This document shows positions 27,027 through 36,677 of a stretch of DNA of 64,000 nt, in pieces. The notes below the pieces were generated by a model that ran no database searches, had not been told where the DNA came from, and was given only the letters and a program-made list of their open reading frames with translations. The position numbers were made by a program, and so were the translations under genes. Position 1 is the first letter of the stretch; each line of letters opens with the position of its first letter. The stretch is from assembly GCA_019638575.1 (NCBI GenBank), contig JAHBTN010000014.1, positions 37,542-101,541 of the forward strand. The letters run 5' to 3'. Source of the DNA: Ferruginibacter sp. (GTDB lineage Bacteria > Bacteroidota > Bacteroidia > Chitinophagales > Chitinophagaceae).

Positions 27027-27494
27027 TTATAATCCTGCAATTAACTGCTGCACCAATGCTGTTTCAAAACCCTTTTGTATTAAATGGTCCTGCAGTTTTC
27101 TTTTTTTGATGAATATGTTTTTTTCGGCTTTCAGTGTTTTTAATTTCTGGTCAAAAAGTTTTTGCAATGTATTACGGTAATCGGTTTCGTTGATGGAAGC
27201 AAGCGCTTTTTTTATACAATAATCACTAACCTGTTTATATTTAAGCGCATGCTTTATTTTAATGCGGCCCCACTGTTTTATCCTGAATTTGCCGCCGGCA
27301 AACTGTAAGGCAAACCGTTCTTCGTTAAGGTAATTTTCGCTGATGAGTTCACTTAATAATTCGTCCACTTCATTCTTGTGCATACCAAGGCTGTAAAGTT
27401 TTTCTTTTACTTCGCTGTGGCATCGCTCCTGGTAAGCACAGTATTGTTTTGCCTTTTGCAATGCCTGTTCTTTTGAATGGTAGTTGTCATTCAT
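27027..27494 (-). CDS. recX: Regulatory protein RecX
   Basis: The 155-aa protein is built of the three-helix repeats of RecX: YCAYQERCHSEVKEKL, LISENYLNEERFALQFAGG and KIKHALKYKQVSDYCI. It should inhibit RecA filament extension and recombinase activity. A GTG at 27500 is in frame, but the ATG at 27494 is a better start. No recA gene is nearby. Confidence 0.92.
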   Translation of the reverse strand: MNDNYHSKEQALQKAKQYCAYQERCHSEVKEKLYSLGMHKNEVDELLSELISENYLNEERFALQFAGGKFRIKQWGRIKIKHALKYKQVSDYCIKKALASINETDYRNTLQKLFDQKLKTLKAEKNIFIKKRKLQDHLIQKGFETALVQQLIAGL

Positions 27495-27594
27495 CTGCAC
27501 TAAAATAAAACTATTATTATAAAGAAGAAGTTAGGCAACGCCTGGTTTGCATGCTTTATTAATTTGATTGCCTACTTTAAAACTTACATCAGCG

Positions 27595-28470
27595 TTAGTT
27601 AGCTGGCTTCCTGTTTTTCCAGGGGTTTACATAAAATATGAGAGGTTCACTTCTTGCTTCCCCGTTTCCATCGGTTTGCGTGATGGGTTTTTTGTCTTTA
27701 TCAAGCGATTGGATGGTCCAGATAAATGTGGGCATTTTTTTTGTTTCGCTGCTATCGGCCATAAAAGACAATTGCGGTTGCCAGATGTATTGTGTGGCCG
27801 CAAAAATTTCTTTATCTAACAAAGGTTGGTTACTTCTTAATGCCTGTACGGGGTTTTGTAATGGTAAAACTTCAAATACCTGCAGGCGATAAGTTACCGG
27901 TGAAGTTTGCCTTGGTATAACGGGTGTCCACCTGAATGTGATAGCGGTTTGTGCTGTTTTTTGATCAAGTATCTCTTCATTATATGGTTTCATTAAAATG
28001 GGCAATTGTGTATTGGCCAGGTAAAAACTTCTGCAATGCACTTCACCTAAAGCAATATAATCTACCGGCCGTACGGGTTGTACGCAAAGAGTGTAATTAT
28101 CTGCAGGCAGTTTACCGGTTCTTTGTAAAGCAGTTTTATATTTACCGGTAAACATCATAAACTCTAAAGGGATTACATCATTTGCAAAAAGAAGTGTTGT
28201 GCCCGATGGGTTACTTGAAAAGGACGGTGCCTTTGCAAGGTCTGTATTTGCAATTACGGTTCCATCAACTGTTTTTATTTCTGCTTTTATTTTAAACTGG
28301 TCTATAATTATGCCGGGCGAACTTATTATCAGCGTAAGCACTTCTCTGCGGTTTCCCCATTCGCTTAATTGTGCTGGCGGCTGTGCCATTAAAATAAGGT
28401 TGGAGTTAACCTGTGCATATCCTGCAATACAGGTGAATGCCGCTATGATGCTGTATACTATTTTTTTCAT
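27595..28470 (-). CDS. TANFOR-like exported protein (small paralogue)
   Basis: The 291-aa protein has a signal peptide (IVYSIIAAFTCIAGYAQ) and an N-terminal beta domain like those of TANFOR proteins. A second domain carries FRWTPVIPRQTSPVTYRL and ends with FIWTIQSLDKDKKPI and SEPLIF. The same second-domain words occur in the 595-aa protein at the start of this operon, so the two are paralogues. There is no C-terminal T9SS sorting domain that I can recognise. It is the last gene, 2 nt from the barrel protein. Confidence 0.7.
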   Translation of the reverse strand: MKKIVYSIIAAFTCIAGYAQVNSNLILMAQPPAQLSEWGNRREVLTLIISSPGIIIDQFKIKAEIKTVDGTVIANTDLAKAPSFSSNPSGTTLLFANDVIPLEFMMFTGKYKTALQRTGKLPADNYTLCVQPVRPVDYIALGEVHCRSFYLANTQLPILMKPYNEEILDQKTAQTAITFRWTPVIPRQTSPVTYRLQVFEVLPLQNPVQALRSNQPLLDKEIFAATQYIWQPQLSFMADSSETKKMPTFIWTIQSLDKDKKPITQTDGNGEARSEPLIFYVNPWKNRKPAN

Positions 28471-28472
28471 TT

Positions 28473-30191
28473 TTACTTTTTTGTATCAAACTTGTACTGG
28501 AACCCTGTTCTGCTGATGCTTTCCAGGTAACTGGCACCGTTAGGCGTTATTTCATTTCCGTATTTAAAATAATTGGTGGTTAAAAAAGTATTCCAGGTAA
28601 GTTTCTTTGTTATTTTAAAATCTATATTACAAGATGCCACCAGGTTGTTGTTGTTTTTAAAACTGTTCAGTTTCCCCAGTGTGTACTGCAACTGGCCACG
28701 CAACTTTAATTTCTTTTTTGCAGCCTGCATGCTTAAGGCGCTGCTGAGGGTAAACAAAGAAAGTTTTACCCCGGGAACATCATTGTAAAAAAATAAAGCG
28801 CTAAAGTCTGGCGTAATATCTTTTTCAAGATAAGTAGGTACATAAGTTAGCAACGCCGTATGGGTATTGTTGGATGTTGTTAATCCTGTCATCACATCTC
28901 TTTCATCGTACTTGCTGTAATTATAACTCAGGCTTAGCAGGTGAATAATTTTTTTACCTGTCCAGGAAAAACTTGGGTTAACACCAAAATCATTGCTTAC
29001 ATTTTTTATACCATAGGGGTTCATACCACTTGCTGCCAGGAAACCAAAATTATTATAATTCACATTTAAACTCCAATGCTCATTAAACTGTGTAAACCAG
29101 TTGAGGTTTCCAATAAACTGGCTTGCTTTTAATGCTGTATTGTTAACATTATTTACCCGGCGCCCCACACTTGCAGTTACATTTATTTTTTTCTTCCAGG
29201 CATTGAATCTTGTGTTTAATGTATAATCAACCCTGTCGGGTTGCATATATGGATAACCTACCGTTTGAAAACCTGCGCCAATATATTTTACATTTATTCC
29301 AATATCAAAATTGTTTGATTTTCTGCCTGCTGCCACCTGCCCGGCAAAATCGGTAATGGTGGATGTGTGTGGTTCAATAAACGGCTTAAGGCCCCGTAGC
29401 AGGCTTGTTAAAGGGGTTGTTACATCTTTAGTGAAAGTTGACTGTGCTGCTTCGGCTTTAAAATAAATACCGTAATCTGTGTAAGCATTTGCTACTATGC
29501 TAATAACTACCCCTTCCTGTGGGCGAATAGTTAATGGAGGCGGAGCTGCAGATGTTGGAACATCTTTTCCTTTTGCAAAATTTACTGCAAATAAATATTT
29601 TCCTTCTTCTTCTTTGCCTAGTTGAAACATCCAGTTCTTACGTTTGTATGCACCGGTAACTGTTGGCGGGCCTGCAAAATAATTTACTGCTTCTTGTGAT
29701 ATTCCTGTAAAAAATTTAAACCTCCATGTTTTGGGCCTGAGGTCAAACCCGATTCCAAAAATTCCGATATCTCCTGTTGAGAGGTCGGAGTATTTCAAAT
29801 ATTGCGTACCCAATTGCAGTTCGGCCCATTTATATTTGGGGTTTAACCCAAAACTGTTGACAGGATTAGTGATGAACTGCCCAAAATTTTGATTTTTTAT
29901 ACCTGCATATGGCCCGGCGAAATTGGTGGGTATGGCAGAAAAATTAAAATTGAATGGCAGGCTGAAATTTTTTCCAAATGAAAACCTGGGTGTAAAATTA
30001 AAACGTACCTGGTTCCATGGCTTGCGTGCTGAATAGCCGGTCCAGCCTGAAGGGCTGCGGTTTAAACCATATCCTTCATAAGTGATGCCGGCAGTTCCGC
30101 TTACCGAAAAGCTAACCGGTTTTGTTTGTGCCGATGTATAGCTCCAAACAAAACAAATAAATAAAAACAGTACCGCCTTTTTTGTTATCAT
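28473..30191 (-). CDS. Large outer-membrane beta-barrel protein of unknown function
   Basis: The 572-aa protein has a signal peptide, then regular alternation of aromatic and polar residues typical of outer-membrane strands (for example WSLNVNYNNFGFLA). It has many YxxF/Y-type ends and no TonB box or plug domain. The ORF extends to 30227, but the ATG at 30191 gives a normal signal peptide and avoids overlapping the preceding gene. Within the operon it may anchor or export the three exported partners. Confidence 0.7.
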   Translation of the reverse strand: MITKKAVLFLFICFVWSYTSAQTKPVSFSVSGTAGITYEGYGLNRSPSGWTGYSARKPWNQVRFNFTPRFSFGKNFSLPFNFNFSAIPTNFAGPYAGIKNQNFGQFITNPVNSFGLNPKYKWAELQLGTQYLKYSDLSTGDIGIFGIGFDLRPKTWRFKFFTGISQEAVNYFAGPPTVTGAYKRKNWMFQLGKEEEGKYLFAVNFAKGKDVPTSAAPPPLTIRPQEGVVISIVANAYTDYGIYFKAEAAQSTFTKDVTTPLTSLLRGLKPFIEPHTSTITDFAGQVAAGRKSNNFDIGINVKYIGAGFQTVGYPYMQPDRVDYTLNTRFNAWKKKINVTASVGRRVNNVNNTALKASQFIGNLNWFTQFNEHWSLNVNYNNFGFLAASGMNPYGIKNVSNDFGVNPSFSWTGKKIIHLLSLSYNYSKYDERDVMTGLTTSNNTHTALLTYVPTYLEKDITPDFSALFFYNDVPGVKLSLFTLSSALSMQAAKKKLKLRGQLQYTLGKLNSFKNNNNLVASCNIDFKITKKLTWNTFLTTNYFKYGNEITPNGASYLESISRTGFQYKFDTKK

Positions 30192-30196
30192 TTTTT

Positions 30197-33100
30197 TTAT
30201 TTTGGTACTATTACTGTCAGTTGGCAATTACATGGTTTACCACCGCACATACCCGACAAATTGTATGTATAAGTTCCCGTGTTGAGCAATGTGTAACTAT
30301 AATTAGGCCCGGTTAAAACCGAGGTTAGGCCTGTTGTATTGTTAGTGATTGTTACGGTTAACCCCGATGGCCTGCATGTTTGTGATGATGGTGTGCATTG
30401 GAAATTAGGGTTAAGGGTTACCGGTACATTTCCTCTTGGAATTGTAATGGAGCCACCACATGCAACTGCTTTTTGTCCTCCTTCGTATATGAATACAGGG
30501 TCCCATGCACAGTTACAGGGTTCGCCATTATTACCTCCGCTGCCCGATTCTTTACAATCTTTACCATTATATATTTTATAGCAAATAGTTGTATCGCACA
30601 TTACACAAGCCGTATCGGTAAATGTATAGCGTATGCAATATTCAATAGTATCGCAACAGCAGGCAATAGGGCTGCGTGGCGGCAATGGAATGCTAAAACT
30701 CAGCGGAACACCATTGGCAAAACTGTATCCTGCACTATCTTTCCATGCTATAAGATGGGTGAATGGCACCCCTGCAGGAACCGTATTGAATGTTAATGGG
30801 CTTGTTGGGTTTGTAATGTTGCCAAAAAGTTTTGGATCCTTTACACATACATCGCAATCCTTCGGATGCTTCACCTCAAAATTCACCAGCGACACCGTTA
30901 CTTTGGTAAGTTTTCTTGGCCCTGCAGTTAATGTTGCATTTACAGTTAGTACATCATTATTTATACTTTGGGTGGTAGCAATTTTCTTAAGCAGGTCTTT
31001 ACAACATCCGCCCGGCGGCACTTCGGGTACTACTACTTCAATACATACAGGGTTGCTTTCAACGGGGTTAATATTATATCCGCCGGTTTGTGATTTGGCA
31101 ATAAAGCCAACGGTATTGCAATCCGTTAAACCATTGCCTGTGCCTGCAGGTATTTTTGTTTGGAAAGTAAAAGTATATGACGCTCCCGGCGCTAACGTGT
31201 ACGTGGGAACGAAAGTAAATTTAACACCTCCATTCAAAACCGAACCACTCCAGGTACCGGTATTACATGGTGTACCTGTTGCAGGCCAGCCGGTACAAAT
31301 ATTTTGAGTGGATGTGTAGGTGGCCGTGTAATTGATATTTGCAGGCGCTGTCAGCATCTGCATATTAAACTGGTTGCTCACCGGCGCCGAACTGGGATTG
31401 CCAAGAATAGTAAGGTTGCCTATGGACGGTATCCTGTCAATCACCACTAAATTATCTACTGCAATGGTTCCGGTATTGCGAACGGTTATTTCCCAATCAA
31501 CTGCCGTGTTGGGGTTGCCGTTAGCGCTGTTAGCAAAGCTGCTGTTCAGGTTTCCTTTTACTTTTTTCTCAACACCAATGGCCGCAAATGCACAGATGTT
31601 GAAATAAGAGTAACAGGTATATTGTGAATTGATGAGGTTCCCTCCTGTCATCACACTCCAAAATGCATTGGGGCCGCCTACAGCACCCGGTTGAACTACT
31701 GCTTTAAAACATATTTTATATGTGTTGGTATTGCTTACCGGGATATTAGGCAGGTTAAACTTGATGTTGGATGAAGGAACAATGGTTGGGCTGGTTGAGA
31801 ATCCTGTATATACAACACTTGATGGAATGGCTTGCAGCCAGGTAGGTAATTGTATATTATATTGGCCACCGGTAAATGTAGCATCACCTATATTCTTAAA
31901 CTCATAACAAAAGTCGAGTGTGTCTCCTAAATTTTTACAACCTGATAGATTTGGCTGCTGAATACAATTCAAGTAAGGTTGCGGATTATATATGATGACT
32001 GGATTTTTTGTACCTCCAGGCCCGCATGGGATACAGGGGTTAGGCGGCGCCACACAATTATAGGAGATAGACAAACTGTCTTTGTACGGAGGATTACCGG
32101 CCGGTCCGCTGCACGAAGAGGTAAGGTTATAATATAAATACAAACTCACCGATTGCCCCGGCAATAAGTTATTGATGATATGGTCGAATTTATTTGTATT
32201 GGTTGCAGGCGCATTATTATCGGTTGCACCATTGCCTATCAACGGGTAGCTGGATGTTGGTGTAAGAGCACAGTTATAATATTTGATACTGCAGTTTAAC
32301 CCGGCCTGCGATGTATTCTGCAAAACCGAATTAGGGCTGTTTACCAGGTGAACTGCAGGAAGAAAATTAGTTGATACAAGGTTCAGTGGCGAATTACCGG
32401 TATTGGTAATGTTGTAATAAAAATATGTGGAAGTGGAAGTTGATGAAACAGATATACTTGCATTTGTTGCCGGTACTGCAGGTATGGTATATGATGCAGC
32501 TACCGGCCCTTTGATGGTACTGTTAGGAATATTGCAGTTAGTTCCTTTTAAAGTTACATTGCTTGTAAGAGTTTGCCCAAGCCCTGTATTACAAGGCAAC
32601 TTCACCACATAATAAAAACAATCTGCCGACCATTGATTGAATTCGGATACATTGGGTGTAATGGTTGTTCCCGAAAGTGTGTAAGTAAGGGCGCCCCCGG
32701 TTACCGAAGTGATGGTTCCCAATGCAGGAGAAAGATTGATGGTAAAGCTTGGGTTTTTTATTTTGAAACAATCGGGGTTATAATAACATACCCGGTATGT
32801 TACCTCTGCAGTAAGTTGGTTAAATGACCAGAAATTATGGCTCAAAGACACATTGTTGTTCAATATACCGTTTGATGTACAGCTTGCAGTTTGTGAGGTG
32901 TTTAAATTATCTGTAAGTGTACCGCTGAAAACAGCCGGCTTTATCACATTGGTACATGAATCGGGGCATTTGTATTTGAAACAAATATTAAAACTGATAG
33001 CACCCGTGTTAGTACACGATGACAAGTTGCTGATAGTAACGGTTACAGACGAACCACTGTTGGTTACTACCATACATCCCGGCAGGCTTGCCGAGCAACT

Positions 33101-33331
33101 GGCATCATAACTTACTAATGAGGAGTTATAATTAATAACAACAGTTGCACTTGTTGTTGTATTTGTCCAGTTAAAAGAAACATTTACAGGAAAGGTTGTT
33201 CCTAAATTATGTGCCGTGGGAAAAGTGGGGTCGCTTAATGTGAACCCGTTTACCTGTGCTTTAGCAATACTGCACAAAACAATCCCCGCCATTATCAGAA
33301 AGAACCTTGAATATATACTTAGCTTTTTCAT
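30197..33331 (-). CDS. Giant Cys-rich surface protein with DUF11-like repeat
   Basis: The 1044-aa protein has a signal peptide (SRFFLIMAGIVLCSIAKAQ) and many Ser/Thr/Asn-rich beta domains. A DUF11-like domain (VDWEITVRNTGTIAVDNLVV) sits about two thirds along. A Cys-rich module follows, beginning GCCKDLLKKI and ending CCCDTIEYCIRYTFTD. The last ~100 residues look like another small beta domain. It has more than 50 cysteines, mostly paired, which implies disulfide-bonded extracellular domains. I see no T9SS C-terminal sorting domain. Confidence 0.7.
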   Translation of the reverse strand: MKKLSIYSRFFLIMAGIVLCSIAKAQVNGFTLSDPTFPTAHNLGTTFPVNVSFNWTNTTTSATVVINYNSSLVSYDASCSASLPGCMVVTNSGSSVTVTISNLSSCTNTGAISFNICFKYKCPDSCTNVIKPAVFSGTLTDNLNTSQTASCTSNGILNNNVSLSHNFWSFNQLTAEVTYRVCYYNPDCFKIKNPSFTINLSPALGTITSVTGGALTYTLSGTTITPNVSEFNQWSADCFYYVVKLPCNTGLGQTLTSNVTLKGTNCNIPNSTIKGPVAASYTIPAVPATNASISVSSTSTSTYFYYNITNTGNSPLNLVSTNFLPAVHLVNSPNSVLQNTSQAGLNCSIKYYNCALTPTSSYPLIGNGATDNNAPATNTNKFDHIINNLLPGQSVSLYLYYNLTSSCSGPAGNPPYKDSLSISYNCVAPPNPCIPCGPGGTKNPVIIYNPQPYLNCIQQPNLSGCKNLGDTLDFCYEFKNIGDATFTGGQYNIQLPTWLQAIPSSVVYTGFSTSPTIVPSSNIKFNLPNIPVSNTNTYKICFKAVVQPGAVGGPNAFWSVMTGGNLINSQYTCYSYFNICAFAAIGVEKKVKGNLNSSFANSANGNPNTAVDWEITVRNTGTIAVDNLVVIDRIPSIGNLTILGNPSSAPVSNQFNMQMLTAPANINYTATYTSTQNICTGWPATGTPCNTGTWSGSVLNGGVKFTFVPTYTLAPGASYTFTFQTKIPAGTGNGLTDCNTVGFIAKSQTGGYNINPVESNPVCIEVVVPEVPPGGCCKDLLKKIATTQSINNDVLTVNATLTAGPRKLTKVTVSLVNFEVKHPKDCDVCVKDPKLFGNITNPTSPLTFNTVPAGVPFTHLIAWKDSAGYSFANGVPLSFSIPLPPRSPIACCCDTIEYCIRYTFTDTACVMCDTTICYKIYNGKDCKESGSGGNNGEPCNCAWDPVFIYEGGQKAVACGGSITIPRGNVPVTLNPNFQCTPSSQTCRPSGLTVTITNNTTGLTSVLTGPNYSYTLLNTGTYTYNLSGMCGGKPCNCQLTVIVPK

Positions 33332-33355
33332 AATTATCTTTTTTGGCATTAAGGA

Positions 33356-35143
33356 TTATTGTGCTTTTCTTTCTATAGTGTAACATTTTATAACATCGCA
33401 TGCATGGCAGCAAAAATCCCATAAGGTGTATCGTATGCAAACTGTTATCTTATCGCCGCAGCATTTTAAACTGCTGCCCGGTGGTACAGCAATTGGTAAC
33501 GAAAAACTATTTCCTTTAGGTATTGAAGGATGAACAATTATAGGCCCCGTATTAATAGCTCTCGCCTTACCCGGGGGCTCTTCTGTAGGTACCAACCCTG
33601 TATTATTTGTTCCGCAGGTGGTGCATTTTTCTGTAGGATTAGAAGGCTCGCCTGTTCCTCCTGCACCATGCCCATCACAATCTTTTTTTACATTGGATAA
33701 CCATGTCCACTCCCTGCCAAAATTTATCCCGTTCAATAAACCTGTTCCAAAACCGGTGAATGCTGAGCTTGCCGGTTTTATGAAATTGCCCCACTCTTTA
33801 TTCTCTGCACATTTTACGCAATTGCTGTCGCCGGTTTGTTCAATATTAAAATAAACAAGCTCTATGGTTACCTTCTTTACATTGTTAGCATTTAACCCGT
33901 TTAAAAAACCTGATATTAAAATTTGCCCGCTCGTACTTGCGGTACTGGTTAAAGTATCTTTTGTAACGCTAACGCCAATTGTTCTGCAGGGGTCGCAGGG
34001 GCATTTTAAAGTGTCCCAGGCAGTTTCATTATTTATATTATCCGGGTCGTTTGGCCATATAGCATCAACAATGAACTTGATAGTCTTCATACTATCGATA
34101 CAGCCTACATACCCGGTGAACACCTGCGATGAATTTGCAGGAATAGTAATTGGCAACCCCGGTGTGGTAGGTGTAAGGTTTGTTATGGCGCCTGTACCAT
34201 TAACCCTGTATTTTATTGCCGTTACCTGTGCTGAGTTGCTAAGGTGCAGGTTACTTATTTTGATATAAACATTCTGCTTGTTGTTGATGCAGCATCCCAC
34301 ATCCACACTGTCAATCTTTATATTGATATTATCATCCCCCATTTTAAAAACAAAGGGTTCGCTGGTGCCGTTGTTTCTTCCTATCGGTTTTCCTTCCCTG
34401 TCCAATGCCTGCACATTCCAGATAAATTCGCACAGATAAGGCGGTTTGCAAGGGCCGGTGAAAATTTCTGTAACAACAGCCTGTGTAATATTATCTACAT
34501 CTTTTGTAACAATGGGTTGATTAGCCTGCATGGCCTGTGTTCCATTTTGCCCTTGCATCAGTTGCCATACTTTTAAGCGATAAGTAACTGGTTCTTTTGG
34601 TTTAGGCACAACAGGTGTCCACCTGAATATGACAGGCTTCTGTATATCCTTTTTTAAAAATTTTTTTTCATTTTCAGGAGTAAGCAATACAGGAGGGGCA
34701 TAATCAGTTTCTTTAGGTGTTGTTACCATGAACTCTTTGCACACTTCATTGCTCAATTCTCTTCTTTGCGAATTATAAAATTGTACACAGATGGTATAGT
34801 TTCCATCTTTTAGTTCATTGCATCCTGCCAATGCCCCGGTAAGTTCAGCAGCAGAAAAAGTACGGGTGGTAAAATTATCTACCGGCATTCCGCCGGTTGA
34901 GTTATTGCTACATATTAGCGAACCATTCGATTTTAGTTTTATCACTAACCTTATATCATCAATCTTAACCCCCGGGGGAATTTGTGCAACCATTAGCAGG
35001 GCACCCGGCGTACTGTTCCATTTATCAATAACCGATGGTAACTGGTTCTTTACTGTAAAGCTTACTATTTTTATTTGCTGTACCTGGCCATAAAGCCCCA
35101 AACAAAAAAAGGCTGGTAAAAGCAGCGTAAACAGTTTTTTCAT
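33356..35143 (-). CDS. TANFOR-like exported protein with Cys-rich C-terminal module
   Basis: The 595-aa protein has a signal peptide (KKLFTLLLPAFFCLGLYGQ), an N-terminal TANFOR-like domain and a second domain with FRWTPVVPKPKEPVTYRLKV and FIWNVQALDREGKPIG. The C-terminal ~170 residues (33356-33880) are Cys-rich and end CCGDKITVCIRYTLWDFCCH, matching the module in the 1044-aa protein. It is the first gene of the operon. The ATG at 35149 is an alternative start. Confidence 0.72.
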   Translation of the reverse strand: MKKLFTLLLPAFFCLGLYGQVQQIKIVSFTVKNQLPSVIDKWNSTPGALLMVAQIPPGVKIDDIRLVIKLKSNGSLICSNNSTGGMPVDNFTTRTFSAAELTGALAGCNELKDGNYTICVQFYNSQRRELSNEVCKEFMVTTPKETDYAPPVLLTPENEKKFLKKDIQKPVIFRWTPVVPKPKEPVTYRLKVWQLMQGQNGTQAMQANQPIVTKDVDNITQAVVTEIFTGPCKPPYLCEFIWNVQALDREGKPIGRNNGTSEPFVFKMGDDNINIKIDSVDVGCCINNKQNVYIKISNLHLSNSAQVTAIKYRVNGTGAITNLTPTTPGLPITIPANSSQVFTGYVGCIDSMKTIKFIVDAIWPNDPDNINNETAWDTLKCPCDPCRTIGVSVTKDTLTSTASTSGQILISGFLNGLNANNVKKVTIELVYFNIEQTGDSNCVKCAENKEWGNFIKPASSAFTGFGTGLLNGINFGREWTWLSNVKKDCDGHGAGGTGEPSNPTEKCTTCGTNNTGLVPTEEPPGKARAINTGPIIVHPSIPKGNSFSLPIAVPPGSSLKCCGDKITVCIRYTLWDFCCHACDVIKCYTIERKAQ

Positions 35144-35380
35144 AAACATAAATTTTTGGTAATGGCCAATCCTAAGCAACCTGGTTTAGATAAACTAAAA
35201 TAATGTTTAAAATATTGTATGTTAGCAAAACTTTTTAACAGGTGTTAATTGTTTTTTCTGGGCTAAAACAATTTGCTTTTTGGGAATTACTTGGTTCTAA
35301 CTTCATAGCTATAAATTTTGAATGTTATAACCCGTATGAAAAAGTTTAAAAATAGCCTGTATTTTTAACCCTGTTAATTT

Positions 35381-35388
35381 TATATTTG
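35381..35388 (+). promoter_or_regulatory. Bacteroidota -7 element TATATTTG before dnaN
   Basis: An exact TAnnTTTG match 18 nt before the dnaN ATG at 35407. It shares its TTG with an apparent upstream in-frame start, which should therefore not be used. No clear -33 TTG is seen. Confidence 0.55.
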
Positions 35389-35406
35389 CCAACTAAACAT
35401 ATTATT

Positions 35407-36522
35407 ATGAAGTTTATCGTTTCGTCATCGGCTTTGCTTAAACAACTGCAACAAATTAGCGGTGTAATTAATACCAATACCGTTTTGCCTATTTTAGAAG
35501 ATTTTTTATTTGAGATAGATAAGAATAAACTTACAGTAGTAGCCACCGACCTGGAAACGGTTATGAAAGTTCATCTTGATATTGAAGCAAAGGATAGTGG
35601 TAAAGTTTGCATTCCTGCAAAAATTTTGCTCGACTCGTTAAAAAACATTGCAGAGCAGCCTCTTACATTCAATATTGATAAGAATTTTGCAGTAGAAATT
35701 ACCAGCGATAACGGTAAATATAAAGTGATGGGCGAAACGCCGGATAACTTCCCCAAAGAGCCTGCAGCAGATGATGCCAATGCTTTCACCATGACATCAT
35801 CGGGCCTGGTAACTGCCATCAACAAAGCATTGTTTGCAGTAAGTAACGATGATTTGCGCCCGGCTATGACAGGTGTTTTCTTTGAACTGGATAAAAAATC
35901 TATAACATTTGTTGCTACCGATGCCCACAGGCTGGTACGCTACACCCGTAAAGATGTAAGCTGCCCTAAAAAAGATTCTTTCATTGTACCTAAAAAACCA
36001 TTGAACTTATTAAAAAGCGCTTTGCCCGATAATGATGATGAATTAAACATTTCTTATAATAGCAACCATCTTTTTGTGTCGCACAATGGTACCGAGTTGG
36101 TTTGCCGCTTAATTGATGCCCGTTTTCCGGATTATAAAGTAGTAATACCTGCTGACAATCCATATAAAATGACTATCAATAAAAATGATTTTCAAAATGC
36201 TTTACGCAGGGTAAGTGTGTTTAGCAACAAAAGCACCAACCAGGTGGCGCTTAGCATTAGTGGCAGCGAACTGCAACTGGCTGCACAAGATGTTGATTTT
36301 AGTTTTGAAGGTAACGAACGCATGGCCTGCCAGTATGATGGCGAAAATTTACAGATTGCTTTTAATGCAAAGTTCCTTATTGAAATGCTTGGTGGTGCTG
36401 ATACCGGTGATATCAATATGGAATTGAGTACCTCTACAAAAGCAGGCATCATCAAACCTTCTGAACAGGGCGAAGACGAAGAGTTGCTGATGCTGGTAAT
36501 GCCGCTGATGCTGAATAATTAA
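35407..36522 (+). CDS. dnaN: DNA polymerase III beta sliding clamp
   Basis: The 371-aa protein has the three tandem clamp domains, opening MKFIVSSSALLKQLQQISGV and ending LLMLVMPLMLN. Marker blocks include RLIDARFPDYKVVIP. Two clamps form the ring that tethers the replicative polymerase. The Met at 35407 is chosen because the frame's upstream TTG lies within the -7 box. A Rho-independent terminator follows. Confidence 0.97.
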   Translation: MKFIVSSSALLKQLQQISGVINTNTVLPILEDFLFEIDKNKLTVVATDLETVMKVHLDIEAKDSGKVCIPAKILLDSLKNIAEQPLTFNIDKNFAVEITSDNGKYKVMGETPDNFPKEPAADDANAFTMTSSGLVTAINKALFAVSNDDLRPAMTGVFFELDKKSITFVATDAHRLVRYTRKDVSCPKKDSFIVPKKPLNLLKSALPDNDDELNISYNSNHLFVSHNGTELVCRLIDARFPDYKVVIPADNPYKMTINKNDFQNALRRVSVFSNKSTNQVALSISGSELQLAAQDVDFSFEGNERMACQYDGENLQIAFNAKFLIEMLGGADTGDINMELSTSTKAGIIKPSEQGEDEELLMLVMPLMLNN

Positions 36523-36560
36523 TTGAAATAAAATTCTTATAACAGATTCGCTGAATTGTA

Positions 36561-36582
36561 ACCGAAGCTTTTGGGCTTCGGT
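36561..36582 (+). terminator. Rho-independent terminator after dnaN
   Basis: ACCGAAGC and GCTTCGGT form an 8-bp stem around a 6-nt loop, followed directly by a run of T to 36587. It lies 39 nt after the dnaN stop and should end that transcript. Confidence 0.9.
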
Positions 36583-36677
36583 TTTTTAATGCAAACGCAT
36601 ATCGTTTCAATCCGGGTATTATTAACTAATTTTATTCAACCTTCATTGTAAAAATAAATTGTGTAATTACAGATAAG

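Noticed and set aside
30633-31307. A 224-aa open frame on the plus strand
   Set aside because: It lies entirely antisense to the Cys-rich DUF11-like gene, has no family features and no start signals; it is a shadow of the other strand.
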